From assembly GCA_947311565.1 (NCBI GenBank), contig CAMZLH010000060.1:1-38162 (forward strand): 38,162 nt of DNA. The letters run 5' to 3'. How positions within the stretch are numbered: position 1 is the first letter of the stretch; every line of letters begins with the position of its first letter. This document shows positions 16,601 through 23,626 of this stretch, in pieces. The notes beneath the pieces were generated by a model. The model saw only the letters and a program-made list of their open reading frames with translations, was not told where the DNA came from and searched no databases. Source of the stretch: an uncultured Nitratifractor sp. Lineage in GTDB: Bacteria; Campylobacterota; Campylobacteria; Campylobacterales; Sulfurovaceae. The position numbers and the translations under genes were made by a program.

Positions 16601-16899
16601 CTGTAAATATTGAGGTTAAAAAAGCTAACAATATAGAACTGCCTATTATAAAGATAGACCCTATAGAAAATATATTTAAGATGTTTACCAAAACTGGTGA
16701 ATTAATATTAAAAGATAATGGTCTATATAGCTTTAACAACGACAATGGAGATATTGAACTAGATAAAGAGAACAATACAGCTCTCTTTAGACACAATACA
16801 ATTCCAACACCTATTGAAGCTATAAAATTAGATGATTTTAAAATTGATGCTAGTAAATTAGAGTTAAAGTTTAAAATGAATAGTAATATAAGATTTTAG
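13633..16899 (+). CDS. Secreted subtilisin-family (S8) protease with six Ig/cadherin-like repeats
   Basis: A 1088-residue protein. It has a Sec signal peptide (MKKFYLISTVVASLLFGAQ) and an I9-like propeptide to about residue 112. The S8 catalytic domain (about 125-440) has Asp168 in VVAVLDTGID, His218 in HGTHVAG and Ser384 in GTSMATPN, so the triad is complete. Residues about 448-995 contain six tandem 85-95-residue beta-sandwich repeats of the VCBS/cadherin-like type (NDAPLAKDDSVKTDEDK, VLANDSDNDGD), rich in calcium-binding DxDxDG-type turns. A unique C-terminal 90 residues follows, with no sorting or anchor motif I can identify. AAAGGAG precedes the ATG. It is probably cell-surface or secreted, and heads a unit with a small lipoprotein. 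Confidence 0.93.
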   Translation: MKKFYLISTVVASLLFGAQTDTNIQMISDINITQQAPALEEAIIIFKPGINMGSMISKMGGLLSSFTHHEFKLINGMHIKVKGTSFETIKNILLTLPFIKDSIESIEPNYAFKPMATSNDSYYSNLWTIENTGQEVNGKSGTNDADMDVKEAWDITTGSKDVVVAVLDTGIDYTHNDLADNMWNGSTKHGVDFAGDDDGNNDDDPMPEEPYNENGHYHGTHVAGIIGAIGNNNNGVSGVAQKVQIMAVKIFRPNGYGYASDILEGLDYVSDQVDAGVNVVAINASYGGGGKSGDSMEKAIIELGKKGVVFCAAAGNDGKDIDSDPVYPASYNADNIITIAASDQDDNLASFSNYGANSVDVAAPGTNILNTYPENKYVYLQGTSMATPNVTGTVALLSSVDPDSSVESKINAIKSGVDVKSTLDGKVSTSGRVNTFTAVKSLDSSSTNHNPVANTDSSIAEYETKIIIDVLANDSDTDGDTLTIKSITQPKNGSVEIIDGKIEYTPNSGFSGDDIFNYTITDGNGANDSANVTVTVNEKPNTPPEAKSQNITINEDSKKEIELTGKDIDNDNLTFKVTREPSNGALTGTAPNLTYTPNKNYSGKDSFAFVANDGTVDSKSAVVNIVINSTNDAPLAKDDSVKTDEDKEITIDVLANDSDNDGDSLTIKSVTNATNGKVEIKDGKIIYTPNSNFNGKDSFTYTIEDSSATQSSATVNIVIDSINDAPLAKNDNVNTKYETKVTINVLENDRDIDGDNLTIKSVTEAKNGNVEIKDGKIEYTPNSGFSGNDLFNYQIKDSNGANSTGTVNIIVESKPNTPPVANEDSVKTDEDKEITIDVLSNDSDNDGDSLTIKSVTEPKNGTTKIYNGQVEYIPNSNYNGDDSFTYTIEDSSKATATAKVNIVIKAINDAPLANDDSAQTDINKTVTVDVINNDSDIDGDSLIIESISTPTYGDVVINNGKVDYTPHKDFSGKDSFTYKISDGELDSEATVNIEVKKANNIELPIIKIDPIENIFKMFTKTGELILKDNGLYSFNNDNGDIELDKENNTALFRHNTIPTPIEAIKLDDFKIDASKLELKFKMNSNIRF
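15553..15645 (+). repeat. Intragenic repeat in subtilase, copy 1
   Basis: These 93 bases differ from 16108-16200 at only two positions by my alignment, although the neighbouring Ig-like repeats have diverged much further. This points to recent gene conversion or unequal exchange inside the repeat array. Confidence 0.85.
16108..16200 (+). repeat. Intragenic repeat in subtilase, copy 2
   Basis: This is the partner of 15553-15645, 555 bases downstream in the same frame. Recombination between them would delete or duplicate 185 codons, about two Ig-like domains, without breaking the frame. Confidence 0.85.
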
Positions 16900-16907
16900 G
16901 AGATATC

Positions 16908-17174
16908 ATGAAAAGAGTAATAACATTTTTAGCAGTAGTTGGTTCACTATTTGGATTTAGTGGTTGTAATAGTAGTGATATTCAAAATACACCTGAAAAA
17001 GAGAGCGTAGAGACAAATATAAGAATGTCTCTGCATAGAGAGTATATTGTACAAAAAGGTGATGAGATAGAAAAATTATCTGATGATGCAGAGTTAAAGA
17101 TAGTATCAGATTTCGATACTAACACTACAAAAGTAAGATTATTAAGTGGTGAGGCTGCAATTATTAAAAAATAG
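16908..17174 (+). CDS. Small lipoprotein downstream of the subtilase
   Basis: An 88-residue protein with a lipoprotein signal peptide and lipobox FGFSGC (Cys at 20), so a predicted periplasmic or outer-membrane lipoprotein. The mature part has no recognised domain: an acidic linker, then a compact region HREYIVQKGDEIEKL to KVRLLSGEAAI. Its ribosome-binding site AGGAGAT overlaps the subtilase stop codon, 8 bases before the ATG, so the two are almost certainly co-translated. A role as anchor, chaperone or inhibitor of the protease is inference from position only. Confidence 0.75.
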   Translation: MKRVITFLAVVGSLFGFSGCNSSDIQNTPEKESVETNIRMSLHREYIVQKGDEIEKLSDDAELKIVSDFDTNTTKVRLLSGEAAIIKK

Positions 17175-17176
17175 TG

Positions 17177-17182
17177 TATAAT
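17177..17182 (+). promoter_or_regulatory. Possible internal promoter before the NYN gene
   Basis: GTGTATAATAC starts right at the lipoprotein stop and contains TATAAT 19 bases before the NYN-gene ATG. The spacing to the start codon is short, so transcripts would have a very short leader. Confidence 0.35.
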
Positions 17183-17200
17183 ACTTTTAAAAAGAGTTTT

Positions 17201-17941
17201 ATGAATCAAAAAGATAAAATAGCCCTCTTTATAGATTGCGATAATATATCTTATCGCTCTATAGAGGGAATTATTAGTGAACTTAGTAAGTATGGTACTG
17301 TAAATATTCGCCAAGCTTATGGTAACTGGACAAAAGATAATCTTAAAAACTGGCAAGATAAGCTTCTAGAGTTTGCAATTAAGCCAATTCAGCAATTTGA
17401 CTACTCTAAAAGTAAAAATGCAACAGATATATTAATGACAATAGATGCCATAGACCTACTTCATACAAAAGATATAGATACTTTTGCATTCGCAACAAGT
17501 GATAGTGATTTTACACCTGTTGTTATGCGAGTATTAGCAGAAGGTATTAAAGTTTTAGGATTTGGAGAAAAAAAGACACCAAAGCCATTTATTGCAGCTT
17601 GCTCTCAATTTATATATACAGAACAGTTAGAGTCCACTCTAAGTAAAGATAAAGTTTTATCTACTAAATATACTGCTAAAAAAGAGAAAAAAAGTTTAAA
17701 AGATGATAGTTGGCTAGTACAACTTTTATATCGTGCATTAGAGCAGACTTCAGACGATTATGGGTGGGCAAACCTTGCTGATATTGGTGCATATATAAGT
17801 AACTCTACTTCATTTTCACCAATTAACTATGGATACAAAAAGCTAAGTACACTTATTAGAGATATTGAACTATTTGATATAGCATATGATGAAGTGAGCA
17901 AGATAATGAGTATTAGAGATAAGCGCTCAAAAATAGTATAG
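17201..17941 (+). CDS. NYN-domain nuclease-like protein with C-terminal LOTUS/OST-HTH domain
   Basis: 246 residues from the ATG at 17201 (the track starts nine codons earlier at a GTG overlapping a TATAAT; AAAAAGAG supports 17201). The N-terminal NYN/PIN-like domain (about 1-140) shows the acidic metal-site residues in ALFIDCDN, NATDILMTIDAIDLL and ATSDSDFTPVV. The C-terminal 70 residues (DSWLVQLLYRALEQTSDDYG through YKKLSTLIRDIELF) match the winged-helix OST-HTH/LOTUS module, which binds RNA or G-quadruplex in relatives (LabA/MARF1-like arrangement, established). It is probably a cytosolic RNase. It converges with the MGMT-type gene, overlapping it by 15 bases. Confidence 0.88.
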   Translation: MNQKDKIALFIDCDNISYRSIEGIISELSKYGTVNIRQAYGNWTKDNLKNWQDKLLEFAIKPIQQFDYSKSKNATDILMTIDAIDLLHTKDIDTFAFATSDSDFTPVVMRVLAEGIKVLGFGEKKTPKPFIAACSQFIYTEQLESTLSKDKVLSTKYTAKKEKKSLKDDSWLVQLLYRALEQTSDDYGWANLADIGAYISNSTSFSPINYGYKKLSTLIRDIELFDIAYDEVSKIMSIRDKRSKIV

Positions 17942-18235
17942 AGTCTCTTTAAAATTAACTACTTTACTATCTTTAATATCAATACCTTCATCTTTTAAAA
18001 GCTCTATTTTTCTATCTACCCCTAATATATGTGTGTAATTACCTATTCTACCACTACTTAAGACTACTCTATGACAAGGTACTTTTGGAGCAAAAGGATT
18101 TTTACCAACTGCCGTTGCAACTGCTCGAATAGCTTTTGAGTCTATTGCCTTAGCTAATAGTTTATATGTTGTCACTTTTCCTTTTGGAATTTCTCTCAAT
18201 TTATTCCATACTTTATTCTGTAGTTTAGTTGGCAT
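17927..18235 (-). CDS. Minimal MGMT-family protein (methylated-DNA cysteine methyltransferase domain)
   Basis: 102 residues comprising only the C-terminal DNA-binding/active-site domain of O6-alkylguanine-DNA alkyltransferase. It retains the acceptor-cysteine motif PCHRVV and the helix-turn-helix region (KVTTYKLLAKAIDSKAIRAV), so it is not an Atl1-type protein, where the cysteine is replaced. The N-terminal domain of Ogt/Ada is missing. The start at 18235 lies inside the CYTH-CHAD gene (11-base overlap), so the two are translationally coupled. It overlaps the NYN gene tail-to-tail at the other end. It probably repairs O6-methylguanine in the cytosol. Confidence 0.85.
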   Translation of the reverse strand: MPTKLQNKVWNKLREIPKGKVTTYKLLAKAIDSKAIRAVATAVGKNPFAPKVPCHRVVLSSGRIGNYTHILGVDRKIELLKDEGIDIKDSKVVNFKETLYYF

Positions 18236-19496
18236 CTTTTAAATACTTTTTAACTTCTCTATTCTCTATATAATTTATAGCTAAATTAAATAGATAACTA
18301 TCTTTATATTTTTTATATTTATTTTTTTTGATCATATTAGCTTTAAAATATTTTAAAACTATTTTAGACTCTTCAAGTACAGGCATAACTCTATCTATAT
18401 TTTTATCACTTTTTATAGCCTTAATGAATCTTTTTGTTGCTCTATTCATAGCGATATCTTTTAAAAAATAGAAAGGTTTATCTATATCTTTATACTTAAG
18501 CTCTTTAGTAGACTTTTTTAGAGATTCTGTATAAGCTTCTATATCTCTGTTAAGCAGTTCTCTTTTAAGTTTTTTCTCTTTTTGGGCCAATACTATTAAC
18601 TCTTTCAAAACAATATTTTGCATATTAACTAGAAATTGACTTTTCTTGTTAATTAATAGTTTAAATGTTTTATGAGTATTTATTAGTTTTTCAAACTCTA
18701 ATAGTAGTGCATTAATATTAAAAAATATTTTCTCATAACTACTCTTTTTTATAAATTTTTTATGTAACTTTAAAATAGTTTTAACTCGAAATAATGCCTT
18801 ATTTACTCTATACAAGTATGACAAATTTAAATTTTCTTTAAACTTTTTAAAGTTTAACTGATAAGATATTAGTAGTCTATCTAAACTATTTTTAAAAGCA
18901 TATTTTATATTTTCATAATCTGAAATATATAAATCAAAGGATGGTTTATATATTGAGTTACTCTTCTTTATATCGATTAAAGATAGAAAAGAGTCTTTTC
19001 TTAAAGGTATTTTCATAGAGAGAGATAGTGCTCCATTACTATATATACTCTCTTTTGTAATCTCTTTTATAATAAATGGTTTTAAAACTTCTGGTATTTT
19101 ATGCTCTGTAGCTTCATAGATATTTTTAAACTCTATCTCTAAAATAGATAATCCTTTTAGTTTACCTTTAAATTGATCAAACTCATACATATTACCATCA
19201 ACAAAAAATTTATATCTATCTTTTTTAATAATGCCACCACTATTTTTGCGCTTTGCCTTTTTGTACTCTTTTTTAGTAACTCTACTCTCAATCTCTTCTC
19301 TAACTAAACCACTACCCTTTTTGATATTTTTTATATAGCTATCACAATCTTTTCTATATCGAAGTGTCTCCTCTTTGGTAGCAAGTAGATAAAATTGCTC
19401 CAATTTAAATATAGCGTATGAAATCCCATCTTTTTTGAGTGCATCTAAAACAGTGTTTTTACAGAGAAATCTCTTCTCTATCTCTAAATTTGCCAC
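18225..19496 (-). CDS. CYTH-CHAD domain protein
   Basis: A 423-residue, very basic protein. The N-terminal CYTH triphosphate tunnel domain (about 1-175) begins with EIEKRF, close to the ExExK signature, followed by basic and acidic strand residues (LRYRKDC, YEFDQF, LEIEFK). The C-terminal CHAD domain (about 200-423) is helical, lysine-rich and carries conserved-type basic positions (YRVNKALFRVKTILKL, NRATKRFIKA). CHAD domains bind inorganic polyphosphate and CYTH domains hydrolyse triphosphates (established), so a link with polyphosphate is likely. It is co-transcribed with the MGMT-type gene downstream. Confidence 0.87.
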   Translation of the reverse strand: MANLEIEKRFLCKNTVLDALKKDGISYAIFKLEQFYLLATKEETLRYRKDCDSYIKNIKKGSGLVREEIESRVTKKEYKKAKRKNSGGIIKKDRYKFFVDGNMYEFDQFKGKLKGLSILEIEFKNIYEATEHKIPEVLKPFIIKEITKESIYSNGALSLSMKIPLRKDSFLSLIDIKKSNSIYKPSFDLYISDYENIKYAFKNSLDRLLISYQLNFKKFKENLNLSYLYRVNKALFRVKTILKLHKKFIKKSSYEKIFFNINALLLEFEKLINTHKTFKLLINKKSQFLVNMQNIVLKELIVLAQKEKKLKRELLNRDIEAYTESLKKSTKELKYKDIDKPFYFLKDIAMNRATKRFIKAIKSDKNIDRVMPVLEESKIVLKYFKANMIKKNKYKKYKDSYLFNLAINYIENREVKKYLKDAN

Positions 19497-19559
19497 CTTA
19501 TGCCTTTTGGGTTAAATTAATTATATTATAATATAATCTTAAAAACAAAAAGGTAAATT

Positions 19560-19718
19560 ATGAGATACTTATTAATTTTATTACTAACTTTGTTATTTTT
19601 AGATACAGGATGCACAAAAGATGTTAAAAAAAGAGAAATTTGTACAACTATAATAACAGAACCAGAAAGTTTACAAATATTAAATAAAAATAGTGGAGAG
19701 AACTTTGGCAAAAAATAG
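19560..19718 (+). CDS. 52-residue lipoprotein, absent from the ORF track
   Basis: ATG at 19560 with AAAAAGGTAAATT upstream. The protein is a leucine-rich signal peptide MRYLLILLLTLLFLDTGC with lipobox LDTGC (Cys18), then 34 hydrophilic residues. It is shorter than the track cut-off. No family is recognised; tiny lipoproteins of this kind can be outer-membrane or envelope-stress components, but nothing here fixes a role. Its last 14 bases overlap the TTG start of rsmD, suggesting co-translation. Confidence 0.65.
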   Translation: MRYLLILLLTLLFLDTGCTKDVKKREICTTIITEPESLQILNKNSGENFGKK

Positions 19719-20316
19719 AATAAAATACTTTAAGACACCAATAATAGCAGGTAAATATAAAGGTAAACAGATTGAAATACCTGCAATATCAACTACAAGA
19801 AGCTCTAAATCTATACTTCGAGAGTCTCTTTTTAATTCAATTTCATTAGAAGTCATCGGTTGTAATTTTGTAGAGCTATTTGCAGGTAGTGGCTCTATAG
19901 GGCTAGAAGCACTTAGCAGAAGTGCAAAAAAAGCTTACTTTTTAGAGCAAAATAAAAATGCATTAAGATTATTAAAAGATAACACATCTAATATTGCACC
20001 AGATAGTTCTGTTGTAATGGCAGGAGATGCATTTATACTTTTTGAGACTCTATATAGTAATTTAAAAAATAGTGGTGAGTGTAGCTTTTTCTATTTTGAC
20101 CCACCATTTAGTATAAGAGATGGTATGGATGATATTTATGATAAATGTATAGAGTTGATAGCACAAATTAAAGATCCATTTGCTAAGATGGTTATTGTAG
20201 AGCATATGAGCGAATTAGAACTTCCTAAAGAGATTGGTTATTTAGAGCTATTTAAGTATAAAAGATTTGGTAAAAGCTCTCTAAGTTACTATAGGCTAAA
20301 AGGTGAAGATGAGTAA
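19705..20316 (+). CDS. rsmD: 16S rRNA (guanine966-N2)-methyltransferase-like protein
   Basis: About 203 residues. The N-terminal IIAGKYKGKQIEIP and RSSKSILRESLFNSI follow the RsmD pattern (IIxGxxrgrkL..TRPTxxrvrEslFN). The SAM loop is VELFAGSGSIGLEAL, and the catalytic motif is DPPF. It methylates G966 of 16S rRNA during 30S assembly (established for RsmD). The track begins at a GTG at 19693; I favour the TTG at 19705, preceded by GGAGAGAAC, because MAKNRIKYFKT is a natural N-terminus. It overlaps the small lipoprotein gene upstream and the permease downstream. Confidence 0.88.
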   Translation: MAKNRIKYFKTPIIAGKYKGKQIEIPAISTTRSSKSILRESLFNSISLEVIGCNFVELFAGSGSIGLEALSRSAKKAYFLEQNKNALRLLKDNTSNIAPDSSVVMAGDAFILFETLYSNLKNSGECSFFYFDPPFSIRDGMDDIYDKCIELIAQIKDPFAKMVIVEHMSELELPKEIGYLELFKYKRFGKSSLSYYRLKGEDE

Positions 20317-21118
20317 GCTAAAGTTACCTAAAATATCTATAGCTATATTAGTAGTAATTATTATAATCTCTATTTTTGGATCTTTTTTATATACACAATC
20401 ACCTTATCAATTTAACAAAGATTCTATTTTACAAGCACCTAGCATGCAACATTTAATGGGTACAGATAGGCTAGGAAGAGATATCTTAGCTAGAGTAATC
20501 AAAGGCTCACAAGCCTCTTTAATAATTGGTGTAGGTTCAGCTTTAATCGCATCTTTAATTGGGCTATTTTATGGTGTAATTGCAGGATATTTTAGAGGTT
20601 TATGGGATAAAACTTTTGTATTTATCGTTGATATATTTTTAACATTTCCTACATTTTTCCTACTTTTAACTTTGGTTAGTTATATCGAGGCTTCATCTTT
20701 AATTTTAATTATAGTTATTGCTATTACTGGCTGGATGGGTACTGCAAGGTTAATTAGGTCTCAGAGTTATCAAATAGCAAATAAACCTTTTATAAAAGTT
20801 CTTAAAATAGCTAATGTACCTACGCTTAAAATAGTTCTAAAGTATTTTTTACCTCTTCTTGGTCCAATATTTTTTATTAGCTTCTCTTTTGGTGTAAGTG
20901 GAGCAATTTTAGCAGAGAGTGGTCTTAGCTTTTTGGGTTTAGGTGTTACACCTCCAAATATGAGCTGGGGATCTATTTTAAGTAGTGGAAAAAGTGTTAT
21001 GGAGATAGCTTGGTGGGTTAGCTTTTTTCCAGGATTTTGTATATTCTTAGTAACCTTTAGCCTAATTCAGGTATCAGATTATCTTCAAGAGTACTTTAAT
21101 CAAAAAGAGAAGATGTAG
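20309..21118 (+). CDS. DppC/OppC-like ABC transporter permease (orphan)
   Basis: A 269-residue inner-membrane permease with about six TM segments. The N-terminus resembles DppC/OppC, with HLMGTDRLGRDILARVIKGS in the periplasmic loop, and the C-terminal EAA-type loop includes LAESGLSFLGLGVTPPNMSW. Both are hallmarks of the peptide/nickel importer family. It stands alone: no ATPase, partner DppB-type permease or binding protein is nearby, so its partners must be encoded elsewhere. The ATG at 20309 has AAAAGGTG upstream and overlaps the rsmD stop by 8 bases. The track start at the GTG (20303) is less likely. Confidence 0.9.
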   Translation: MSKLKLPKISIAILVVIIIISIFGSFLYTQSPYQFNKDSILQAPSMQHLMGTDRLGRDILARVIKGSQASLIIGVGSALIASLIGLFYGVIAGYFRGLWDKTFVFIVDIFLTFPTFFLLLTLVSYIEASSLILIIVIAITGWMGTARLIRSQSYQIANKPFIKVLKIANVPTLKIVLKYFLPLLGPIFFISFSFGVSGAILAESGLSFLGLGVTPPNMSWGSILSSGKSVMEIAWWVSFFPGFCIFLVTFSLIQVSDYLQEYFNQKEKM

Positions 21119-21142
21119 ATATTACCTCACTAAGCCCATACA

Positions 21143-21159
21143 CTACCTTTTTTAGGTAG
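21143..21159. terminator. Small T-loop hairpin between permease and SulP genes
   Basis: CTACCT-ttttt-AGGTAG is a perfect 6-bp stem about 25 bases after the permease stop. No T run follows it. It could be a weak terminator or lie in the SulP leader. Confidence 0.3.
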
Positions 21160-21186
21160 AATTTCGCTAAAAAAATGGGGTATTTA

Positions 21187-22725
21187 ATGTTTAATATTAA
21201 AAACTATCAAATGGGAAACCTAAAAAATGAAATCCTCTCAGGGTTTGTTGTAGCTGTTGCTTTGGTTCCTGAAGCTATTGCTTTTTCTTTTATTGTAGGT
21301 GTTAATCCTATAGTTGGTCTTTATACTGCTTTTATACTAGGTCTTATCACATCTTTGTTTGGTGGAAAACCAGGAATGATTAGTGGTGCTACGGGTTCTG
21401 TTGCTGTTGTACTTGTTGGCTTAGCACTAGAGGCTACTAGATATCTACAAACTCAAGGTTTAAGTGGAGATGAACTTGCTATTGGAGTTCTTAGTTATAT
21501 TGCTCTTTCAGCAGTTGTTGCAGGTGTTATACAGATGCTATTTGGAGTGCTAAAACTTGGTAAATTTATTCGTTTAGTTCCACTACCTGCTATATATGGT
21601 TTCGTAAATGGTCTTGCAATTGTAATTGCATTGGCTCAACTTAAATTCTTTACAGGAGAGGGTTGGCAGATGTATACAATTGTAGTTGCCTCTATGGCAA
21701 TAATGTATATTTTACCAAAATTCACAAAAGCTATTCCTGCTGGACTTATAGCAATAGTTGCCCTAACTCTATTGGTATATTTTTTAAAGATAGATACAAA
21801 GACTATTGGTGATTTAGCTAACCTTACACAATTTAAAGGTGAACTGCCTAAATTTAATATTCCTGATACTATATTTAGTTTAAGTGCTATAAAAATGGTT
21901 CTTCCATATGCAATTATAGCTGCACTTGTTGGCTTAATTGAGTCTCTGCTAACACTTGCAGTTTTAGATGAAATTAGTGGAAAAAGAGGAAGTGGAAATA
22001 AAGAGTCTTTCGCTTTAGGTCTTGGTAACTTTACTTGTGGCTTCTTTGGTGGTATGCCAGGATGTGCAATGATTGGACAATCTGTAATTAACTATACATC
22101 TGGTGGTCTAGGAAGAGTCTCTTCATTTGTTGCATCAGTCGGTTTAATTACACTTGTAGCCTTTTTAACAGATACACTGCAACTAATTCCAATAGGTGTT
22201 TTAGTTGGTATTATGTTTATGGTCAGTATCGGTACATTTGAGTGGAGTAGTTTTTCTCACTTAAAAAAGATGCCAAAAGAGGATGCATTTATTATGGTTA
22301 CAGTAACTGTAATTACAATTTTCTTTGATTTAGCAGTTGCTGTTATTATTGGTTCTATTCTTTCGGCACTTGTATTTGCATGGAAGCAGGCAAAAATATA
22401 TGCTTACACCAAAGAGTTAGGTAGCAGTGCGAAATTATATGAGTTACATGGTCCACTTTTCTTTGGTTCGGTAGAGTCTTTCTCTGATGTTTTCGATATA
22501 GAAAATGACCCTAAAAATATTATTATAGACTTTAAAAGTGCAAGAGTAATGGATGCATCTGGTGTAGAAGCAATTGAAAAAATTACAAAAAAATATAGCC
22601 AATTAGATAAAAATGTTACACTTAGACACCTAAGTGGTGACTGTAAAGCTACACTGCAAAGAGCAAAAGCTAATATTGTAAATGAAGATGACGATCCAGA
22701 ATACAAAGTAGCTAGAGATTATTAA
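21187..22725 (+). CDS. SulP-family anion transporter with STAS domain
   Basis: 512 residues from the ATG at 21187; GGGG precedes it at good spacing, while the track's ATG at 21175 lacks a Shine-Dalgarno. The membrane domain (about 1-390) begins LSGFVVAVALVPEAIAFSFI and contains GLYTAF, GGKPGMISGATGSVAVV and GNFTCGFFGGMPGCAMIGQS, all typical of SulP. The C-terminal STAS domain (about 430-505) includes NIIIDFKSARVMDASGVEAI. SulP proteins move sulfate, bicarbonate or other anions across the inner membrane; the substrate is not decided here. It appears monocistronic. Confidence 0.93.
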   Translation: MFNIKNYQMGNLKNEILSGFVVAVALVPEAIAFSFIVGVNPIVGLYTAFILGLITSLFGGKPGMISGATGSVAVVLVGLALEATRYLQTQGLSGDELAIGVLSYIALSAVVAGVIQMLFGVLKLGKFIRLVPLPAIYGFVNGLAIVIALAQLKFFTGEGWQMYTIVVASMAIMYILPKFTKAIPAGLIAIVALTLLVYFLKIDTKTIGDLANLTQFKGELPKFNIPDTIFSLSAIKMVLPYAIIAALVGLIESLLTLAVLDEISGKRGSGNKESFALGLGNFTCGFFGGMPGCAMIGQSVINYTSGGLGRVSSFVASVGLITLVAFLTDTLQLIPIGVLVGIMFMVSIGTFEWSSFSHLKKMPKEDAFIMVTVTVITIFFDLAVAVIIGSILSALVFAWKQAKIYAYTKELGSSAKLYELHGPLFFGSVESFSDVFDIENDPKNIIIDFKSARVMDASGVEAIEKITKKYSQLDKNVTLRHLSGDCKATLQRAKANIVNEDDDPEYKVARDY

Positions 22726-22771
22726 TTAAAAACTCTAGCCTATTAAAACCATAAAGTTATTAAACTCTAAG

Positions 22772-22852
22772 ATGGATTACAGAACAATTTTTAAAACACT
22801 TGAAAAGTTATATGTTCCAAGTCGATGGCGTATAGACAAAATCATATTTTAG
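22772..22852 (+). other. 26-codon ORF in SulP-HEAT gap, possible gene scrap
   Basis: The frame reads MDYRTIFKTLEKLYVPSRWR and stops a few codons later. The composition looks protein-like, but there is no convincing ribosome-binding site or recognised family. It may be an N-terminal scrap left by insertion of the accessory pair that follows. Confidence 0.2.
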
Positions 22853-22918
22853 CAAAAGAGTATTTTATATCTTAAGTATCCAATCTCTAGATAAGAGTAT
22901 TAAAAATAAAGGATAAAA

Positions 22919-23626
22919 GTGACAATAGAAGAGTTAAAAAAAAGCTATCAAGAGGCAAAAGAACTTTCTTCTCAACTTAATTTTATTGAGAAGTTATTAG
23001 AAAGTAATGACAAAGATATCATTGAATACCATTATTCTCTTTTAAAATATAAAGAAACAGATTTTTTTTATTTGCTAAGAGCAAAATTTGTGAAAAGAGG
23101 TAATATTGGTTCAATATTCTTATTAGAAAAATTACAAAAAGAAAAGAATATTGCTTTAAAAGCAGAAGCACTTTTTATATTAGGATTATTAAGGGAAAAT
23201 TTGAATTTTAAAGAGATAAAAATATTAAAGTTTAATGCTAGTCAATTTATTTTAAAAAAAGAGAATTATGTAACCCAATATTATGGTATTATTGTTTTAG
23301 GTTGGATAGGACAAGAAAAGGAAGTAAAAATATTAGAAAATGAATTAAGTAATAATTTAGATGTAATATTAAGAAGTTATGCTAGTTCTGCTTTAAGGCA
23401 AATTTGGTTTAATCATGAAAATTTAAAAGAAAAAATATTAAGAATTTATTTTAATTCATTAAAAAATGAAGACAATAGCATAGTTAACAGTACATCTATT
23501 TCATGCATACAAGACTTGTTACAAAAAAAATTTGGAATAAATGAAGTGAATGGAAAAATATCAGGCAATGTTGAAAAAGCAAAAATAAAGGTACTAAATA
23601 TACTTGAAAAGGATTTTACTAAATGA
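22919..23626 (+). CDS. HEAT-like helical repeat protein, accessory pair member 1
   Basis: 235 residues, all helical by pattern. Repeats resemble HEAT units, for example LLEKLQKEKNIALKAEALFI, IVLGWIGQEKEVKILENEL and RSYASSALRQIWF. There is no signal peptide. The start is a GTG at 22919 with AAAGGATAAAA upstream. It is AT-richer than the flanking housekeeping genes and overlaps the next gene by four bases (ATGA), so the two are translationally coupled. HEAT-like proteins of this size often serve as immunity proteins or scaffolds in toxin and defence loci, but no toxin is visible, so the role stays open. Confidence 0.8.
   Translation: MTIEELKKSYQEAKELSSQLNFIEKLLESNDKDIIEYHYSLLKYKETDFFYLLRAKFVKRGNIGSIFLLEKLQKEKNIALKAEALFILGLLRENLNFKEIKILKFNASQFILKKENYVTQYYGIIVLGWIGQEKEVKILENELSNNLDVILRSYASSALRQIWFNHENLKEKILRIYFNSLKNEDNSIVNSTSISCIQDLLQKKFGINEVNGKISGNVEKAKIKVLNILEKDFTK

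Noticed and set aside
14980-16620. Regular repeats in the subtilase gene as a possible CRISPR array
   Set aside because: The repeats lie in one open frame, encode Ig/cadherin-like domains of 85-95 residues and have no spacer structure.
16982-17356. Minus-strand 124-aa ORF across the lipoprotein and NYN genes
   Set aside because: Antisense to two well-supported genes with no ribosome-binding site; low-complexity hydrophobic shadow.
22404-22706. Minus-strand 100-aa ORF inside the SulP gene
   Set aside because: Antisense to the STAS domain coding region; Ser/Leu-rich shadow composition.
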